A DNA stretch of 10,566 nt, taken from the NCBI GenBank assembly GCA_021777635.1, contig JAJYDI010000066.1, forward strand, positions 1-10,566, in the 5' to 3' direction. Below are positions 6,848 through 10,566 of the stretch, in pieces. The translations under genes and the position numbers were made by a program. The DNA is from Pseudomonadota bacterium (GTDB taxonomy: Bacteria; Pseudomonadota; Gammaproteobacteria; Xanthomonadales; Rhodanobacteraceae). The notes under the pieces are model-generated. The model was not told the origin of the DNA. It ran no database searches and saw nothing but the letters and a program-made list of their open reading frames with translations. Positions within the stretch are counted from its first letter, which is position 1. The number at the start of each line of letters is the position of its first letter.

Positions 6848-7837
6848 TTACAGCCAGTGCGCGCGGCGCAGGGCGACGAACAGCCCGCCGCAGATCAAGG
6901 CGGTCACACCGATCACCACCGGGTAGGCCCACGGCGCATCCAGTTCGGGCATGTGCCGGAAGTTCATGCCGTACCAGCTGGCGATCAGCGTCGGCGCCGC
7001 CAGCAGCGCGGCCCAGCCGGCCAGGCGCTTGACCACCTCGTTCTGGCGCACGGTCACCAGCGACAGCGACACCGTCATCGCCGCGCCCAGCATTTCGCGC
7101 ATCGCGTTGACCGCCTCGTTGAGGCGGCTGACGTGATCGAACACGTCGCGGAAGTACACCCGCGTCTCCTCGCGCACCAGCGCCGGATACAGCCGTACCA
7201 GCTGGCTGAGAATGTCCTGCAGCGGTGCCAGCGCGAGGCGCAGCGTCATCAGTTCGCGTTGCATCTCGTACAGGCGGCGGATGCTGTCGCGCTTCCATTG
7301 CGCAGCGAAGATGTCGCCTTCCAGCTCGCGCAGTTCGGCGCGATAGGCGTCCACGATCGGCATCAGGTTGTCGACGACGAAATCGAGCACCGCGTAGAGC
7401 GCGTAACTCGGACCCAGGCCCAGCAGTTCCGGCGACTGCTCGGCGCTGCGCCGGGCGGCGGCATAGGACAGCGAAGCACCGTGGCGGACACTGACCAGAT
7501 AGTTCGCGCCCATGAACACATGCGTCTCGCCGAAGGCGATCGCGCCGGCGACCAGCTGCGCGGTCTGCACCACCACGAACAGCGATTCGCCGTAGGCCTC
7601 GATCTTGGGCCGCTGGTGCGCGTTGCGCGCGTCCTCGACCGCCAGGTTGTGCAGGCCGAACTCCTGCTGCAGCGTGTCCAGCAGGGCCGCGTCGGGTTCG
7701 TGCAGGCCGATCCAGACGAAGCGATCGCCCGCCGCCAGCACGTCGCTGATGGCGCCGAGATCCTGAATCTCGGCCACGCGCCGGCCGGCACGATCGTAGG
7801 CGGCGCAGTTGACTACCATCGGCGCGGGCGCACTCAT
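6848..7837 (-). CDS. corA: CorA-family magnesium/cobalt transport protein
   Basis: This 329-residue protein forms a homopentameric inner-membrane Mg2+ (and Co2+) channel. The long N-terminal cytoplasmic part is mostly soluble, with a helical stalk at about residues 160-268. The membrane part has helix 1 at about 272-288, then the selectivity signature GMN (290-292) within YGMNF, the conserved periplasmic MPEL (296-299), and helix 2 at about 303-323. A basic tail RRAHWL follows. Length and order match CorA. The ATG at 7837 has no clear ribosome binding site; the ATG at 7819 (MVVN) is an alternative removing six residues. The gene follows the Lnb-like gene by 31 bases, a gap containing a strong palindrome, so it is probably the last gene of the ybeY-corC operon. 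Placing corA beside corC fits the proposed regulation of CorA-linked metal efflux by CorC. Confidence 0.94.
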   Translation of the reverse strand: MSAPAPMVVNCAAYDRAGRRVAEIQDLGAISDVLAAGDRFVWIGLHEPDAALLDTLQQEFGLHNLAVEDARNAHQRPKIEAYGESLFVVVQTAQLVAGAIAFGETHVFMGANYLVSVRHGASLSYAAARRSAEQSPELLGLGPSYALYAVLDFVVDNLMPIVDAYRAELRELEGDIFAAQWKRDSIRRLYEMQRELMTLRLALAPLQDILSQLVRLYPALVREETRVYFRDVFDHVSRLNEAVNAMREMLGAAMTVSLSLVTVRQNEVVKRLAGWAALLAAPTLIASWYGMNFRHMPELDAPWAYPVVIGVTALICGGLFVALRRAHWL

Positions 7838-7848
7838 GCGCCGATCAT

Positions 7849-7864
7849 GCCCGCCGCGGCGGGC
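7849..7864. repeat. Perfect 16-base GC palindrome before corA
   Basis: GCCCGCCGCGGCGGGC is fully self-complementary. It lies in the 31-base gap between the Lnb-like gene and corA and ends 11 bases before the corA ATG at 7837. In RNA it could form a hairpin, or in DNA an operator. It would occupy the place where a ribosome binding site is expected, so it may limit corA translation. The function is not known. Confidence 0.5.
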
Positions 7865-7868
7865 GGGC

Positions 7869-9107
7869 TCAACGACGCCGCCACAGCACCCCGGCCAGCG
7901 CCAGATCCAGCGGCAGGCCGAGCAGGATCCAGGGCAGGTTCTGCTGCGGAAACCCGGGCAGGATCTTGGAAAACAGCGCGAACGCGGCCGCCAGCGCCAG
8001 CAGGAGCGACAGCCCGCGCGCGAACACGCTGCTGCGCGCAGCAGTGCCGGCCTGCCGCAGCAGCGGCACGATCAGCAGCAGCAATGCGGGGTCGAACAGC
8101 CACAGGTTCTCGTTGCCCCAGGCGGCGCGGTGCGCGGTCAGGGTCCACAGCGCCAGCATCAGCAGGCCGGCGAGTCCGCCAAGCAGGGCATACAGCCCGC
8201 CCGCGACGGCACTGACCCGGCGCAGGGCGCGGCGTTGCGGCCAGCGCAGCGGCGCGGCAATCAGTGCCGCCCACAGCAAGCCCGTCGCCAGCAGCGGCAG
8301 GCGCAGGTCGGGTGGCAGCGCCGGTGGTGCCGTGATGCGGTTGGGCGCCAGCAGGCGATCGGAGACCACCAGCGGGCGCAAGCCGCCGCCGGCGACCGGC
8401 ACCTGCACCTCGCGCAACACCCGCGCCAGCACCATCGGCACGAAGCTCTCGTCCCAGTACGACAGCCGGCGGTCGGCGTAGGGGCCCAGGCCGAGGTCCA
8501 CCAGCAGCATCAGCGCCGGGTCCGGTGCCAGCAGGCGATCGGTCTGCATGCGGTAGGTGAAGCCGCTGGAGGGTGCCTGGGTCTGCGCCAGGATGACGCC
8601 GCCGAGCGCGCGATCGAGCGCGTCGCGCACCTGCGTCGAGCAGTTGGCGGTGAAGTAGTCGTAGCGGTAACGCGCGTGCTGCGGCTCGAGATTCCAGTAC
8701 AGGAAATCGCGCAGCGCGGCGGCCTGCGCCGGCGTGAACGCCAGGATCTCCTCGCGTACCGAGCGGCCCTGGGCCATGTACGACGCGATGTCGTCGTCGG
8801 CCGGGTCGGAGTCCATGCGGTAGATCATCCGGCCGCGCGCGAAGTTGAGGTAGAAGTCCTTCTGCGCGAAATCGAAGATACCGTAATTGAAGGTGCGTGC
8901 CTCGCCGCTGGCGCGATCGCGCAGCAAGATGGCGATGTGGCCGAAGCGCTCCCATACCGCGGTGCCCGGGCCGTAGGTGACCAGCGCCACCTCGAGGCTG
9001 GCTCCCGGCGCATCGGCCAGTCCGGCGCGGGCGGTGCCGGGCAGCAGGGCGGCCAGCAGCAGGAGCGCCAGCAGGGTCGCAGGGACCCGGAGCCGCTCAG
9101 GCCGCAT
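7869..9107 (-). CDS. DUF4105/Lnb-type membrane protein (possible lipoprotein N-acyltransferase)
   Basis: This 412-residue envelope protein has a signal peptide or first helix (about residues 8-28) and a periplasmic domain (about 35-265) with the family landmarks FGHIAI (His57), NYGIFDF (74-80) and ANCSTQ (Cys156). His57 and Cys156 are likely catalytic, as in NlpC/P60-like cysteine enzymes. Four or five membrane helices follow at about 270-287, 301-323, 338-351, 364-380 and 392-409. The segment WGNENLWLFDP (330-340) lies in the Lnb-like transmembrane region. The domain was DUF4105 and has been renamed after Bacteroides Lnb, an alternative lipoprotein N-acyltransferase; this is recalled, not searched. 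The start overlaps corC by 11 bases, implying coupled translation; GAAG 13 bases upstream is a poor ribosome binding site. The gene sits where E. coli has lnt. Family membership is strong; acyltransferase activity here is inference. Confidence 0.88.
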   Translation of the reverse strand: MRPERLRVPATLLALLLLAALLPGTARAGLADAPGASLEVALVTYGPGTAVWERFGHIAILLRDRASGEARTFNYGIFDFAQKDFYLNFARGRMIYRMDSDPADDDIASYMAQGRSVREEILAFTPAQAAALRDFLYWNLEPQHARYRYDYFTANCSTQVRDALDRALGGVILAQTQAPSSGFTYRMQTDRLLAPDPALMLLVDLGLGPYADRRLSYWDESFVPMVLARVLREVQVPVAGGGLRPLVVSDRLLAPNRITAPPALPPDLRLPLLATGLLWAALIAAPLRWPQRRALRRVSAVAGGLYALLGGLAGLLMLALWTLTAHRAAWGNENLWLFDPALLLLIVPLLRQAGTAARSSVFARGLSLLLALAAAFALFSKILPGFPQQNLPWILLGLPLDLALAGVLWRRR

Positions 9108-9939
9108 CGGGCGCGCGCAGCTTCAGGCGGATCACGCGGCGGTCGTCGGCGGCGACGACCTCGAAGGCGTAGCCGTCGATGCTGGCGCTTTCGCCGGCTT
9201 CCGGAAGATGGCCGATCGCGGCGGTGACCAGGCCGCCGACGGTGTCGGATTCCGCGTCGGGGAACTGCGTGCCGAAGCGCTCGTTGAAGTCATCGATCGG
9301 CATCAGCGCGTCCACCAGATGACTGCCGTCGGGCTGCGCCTGCACGCGCGGGGTGGCCTCGGCATCATCGTGCTCATCGGCGATGTCGCCGACGATCTCC
9401 TCCAGCACATCCTCGATGGTGATCAGCCCGGCGACGCCGCCGTACTCGTCCATCACGATGGCCATGTGGTTGCGGGTGAGCTTGAACTCGCCCAGCAGCA
9501 CGTTCAGCCGCATCGATTCCGGAATCAGGGCCGCCGGTCGCAACAGGGTGCGAATGGCGCAGCCCTCGGCGTTGCCGAAGGTGCGCAGCAGGTCCTTGGC
9601 CAGCAGGATGCCGAGGATCTCGTCCTTGTCCTCGCCGTGGACCGGAAAGCGCGAGTGACCGGATTCGACCACCGTGGCCAACAGGTCGGCGAACGGCGCA
9701 TCGACGGCCAGCATCACCATCTGCATGCGCGGAATCATCGCGTCGGCCACGATCAGCTCGCTGACCTCGATCGCGCCCTCGATCATCGCCAGGGTATCGC
9801 GGGCGAGCAGGCCGTTGTCGTGGGCGGCACGCAGCTCGGCGAGCAGTTCCTCGCGGTTGCGCGGCTCGCCGGAAAGCATGTGGCCCAGGCGGCCCCAGAA
9901 GGAGCGCGCCGGGCCGCTGGTACTCGGGTCCTCGCTCAT
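9097..9939 (-). CDS. corC: CorC/YbeX-type CBS-domain protein
   Basis: This 280-residue soluble protein is of the short CorC type, without the membrane (DUF21) domain, as in E. coli YbeX (292 residues). It is linked to Mg2+/Co2+ efflux, to CorA function and, in E. coli, to ribosome metabolism. A first CBS domain spans about residues 66-125 (MIPRMQMVML at 68-77, ESGHSRFPV at 92-100). A second spans about 135-188 and contains MDEYGGVAGLITIEDVLEEI (163-182). The C-terminal CorC/HlyC transporter-associated domain is at about 203-275 (VGGLVTAAIGHLP at 234-246). The ATG at 9939 is chosen because the N-terminus MSEDPSTSGPARSFWGRL fits other xanthomonad CorC proteins as I remember them. No ribosome binding site is visible. 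An upstream ATG at 10008 would overlap ybeY by 29 bases. The gene lies 40 bases after ybeY and overlaps the next gene, so it belongs to the same operon. Confidence 0.95.
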   Translation of the reverse strand: MSEDPSTSGPARSFWGRLGHMLSGEPRNREELLAELRAAHDNGLLARDTLAMIEGAIEVSELIVADAMIPRMQMVMLAVDAPFADLLATVVESGHSRFPVHGEDKDEILGILLAKDLLRTFGNAEGCAIRTLLRPAALIPESMRLNVLLGEFKLTRNHMAIVMDEYGGVAGLITIEDVLEEIVGDIADEHDDAEATPRVQAQPDGSHLVDALMPIDDFNERFGTQFPDAESDTVGGLVTAAIGHLPEAGESASIDGYAFEVVAADDRRVIRLKLRAPDAA

Positions 9940-9979
9940 TGACGGCGTGGATCGTGTCGGTGGGGTGGAATCTGAAAGT

Positions 9980-10450
9980 CTAGCCGAAAGGGCGGCGCCC
10001 GCGTTCATCCGCGTAGGGATCGGCGATTCCGAGACCGGCCAGGATCCGTGTTTCCAGTGTCTCCATGCGCTGCGCCGGAGCCTCGAGCTGATGATCATGG
10101 CCAAGCAGGTGCAACACCCCGTGGATGGTCAGATGGGCGTAGTGCGCGGCTGGCGGCTTGCCCTGTTCGCGCGCCTCGCGCGCCACCACCGGTGCACAGA
10201 TCACCAGGTCGCCCAGCAGCGGCAGGCGCAGTCCCGGCGCCAGCTCGGCGGTGAACGACAGCACGTTGGTGGCGCGGTCGCGATCACGGTAGCGGCGGTT
10301 GAGCGCGCGGCTCTCGCTGGTGCCGACGATGCGGATCGCCAGCTCGGCTGCTGCGCGCCGGCGGGCACCGGCGAGTGCCGCCGTCACCCAGCACCGGAAC
10401 GACACCGGTGCCGGCAGGCCGCGGCGGGGCAGGGCGTAGCTGACGTGCAC
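9980..10450 (-). CDS. ybeY: YbeY endoribonuclease / rRNA maturation factor
   Basis: This 156-residue protein is the zinc-dependent RNase involved in 16S rRNA 3'-end maturation and ribosome quality control. The metal site is the complete motif HGVLHLLGHDH with ligands His110, His114 and His120. The conserved Arg60 precedes TNVLSF (61-66), and LLGDLVIC (78-85) is the other family signature. The length is normal for YbeY. Translation appears to start at GTG 10450, the first possible start in this frame; no ATG lies upstream in frame and no good ribosome binding site is seen. Related xanthomonad proteins as I recall them carry about ten more N-terminal residues before a VSYALPR-like stretch, so the 5' end may have been shortened next to the repeat array. 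It is the first gene of the visible operon; phoH/ybeZ would be expected just upstream, outside the window. Confidence 0.95.
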   Translation of the reverse strand: MHVSYALPRRGLPAPVSFRCWVTAALAGARRRAAAELAIRIVGTSESRALNRRYRDRDRATNVLSFTAELAPGLRLPLLGDLVICAPVVAREAREQGKPPAAHYAHLTIHGVLHLLGHDHQLEAPAQRMETLETRILAGLGIADPYADERGRRPFG

Positions 10451-10465
10451 GATGGGGCTGCCGCC

Positions 10466-10554
10466 GGGACGCGGGACGCGGGACGCGGGATCTGGGGAGG
10501 AGCCGGGGCCCCGGACCTGAAGAGCCGGGACCCGGGGTTCGGGACTCGGAAGAG
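10466..10554. repeat. Degenerate 7-base GGGACNC tandem repeat array
   Basis: Three exact tandem copies of GGGACGC (10466-10486) are followed by the diverging copies GGGATCT and GGGGAGG. After a break come GGGACCC (10527-10533), GGGGTTC (10534-10540), GGGACTC (10541-10547) and GGAAGAG (10548-10554). The middle holds the palindrome CCGGGGCCCCGG (10503-10514). No gene is seen from 10451 to the window end. The array starts 16 bases upstream of the ybeY GTG. Similar short G-rich degenerate repeats are, to my memory, common between genes in xanthomonads. Confidence 0.65.
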
Positions 10555-10566
10555 CAAAGTGCGTGG

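Noticed and set aside
8347..8542. An identical 16-base stretch (GCCAGCAGGCGATCGG) occurring twice in the Lnb-like gene.
   Set aside because: Both encode the hexapeptide DRLLAP with the same codons; the flanks do not match, so it is more likely chance or codon bias than a duplication.
6857..9227. Long plus-strand open frames of 452 and 472 codons opposite corA, the Lnb-like gene and corC.
   Set aside because: They are mirror frames of three genes with clear family signatures; their Gln/Arg/Ala-rich translations look like shadows.

Overview
The window is very GC-rich and densely packed gamma-proteobacterial chromosome. Gene content, protein style and the CorC and YbeY N-termini point to the order Xanthomonadales (Lysobacteraceae or Rhodanobacteraceae). 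This placement is inferred from remembered family sequences, not from a search. I see no phage, transposase, tRNA, rRNA or CRISPR. Most genes are core or housekeeping types.

Left part (1-2234): a divergent lipid-related locus. An FtsX-like ABC permease (ybbP, cut by the window edge) and its ATPase (ybbA) run leftward and overlap by 4 bases. The GDSL lysophospholipase/thioesterase gene tesA runs rightward. The ybbA and tesA start codons share bases within one CATG, so each gene's leader lies inside the other. The order ybbP-ybbA/tesA is the same as in E. coli.

Middle part (2235-6847): a two-component system, with a ColR-like OmpR-family regulator followed after a 142-base gap by a membrane histidine kinase with a periplasmic sensor of about 100 residues. 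Next comes a secreted S9C (DPP5-like) dipeptidyl-peptidase with a complete Ser-Asp-His triad. It ends 49 bases before the convergent corA; this gap contains inverted repeats that may act as a shared terminator.

Right part (6848-10566, all leftward): ybeY, then corC (ybeX), then a DUF4105/Lnb-type membrane protein, then corA. In E. coli the order is ybeZ-ybeY-ybeX-lnt. Here the position after ybeX is taken by a protein of the family whose Bacteroides member was reported as an alternative lipoprotein N-acyltransferase. This is the most interesting point in the window. Upstream of ybeY a degenerate 7-base GGGACNC repeat array runs to the window edge.

Taken together, many genes concern the cell envelope: lipid handling (YbbAP-TesA), possible lipoprotein maturation (Lnb-like), magnesium transport (CorA/CorC), envelope sensing (ColR-like regulator and kinase) and a secreted peptidase.
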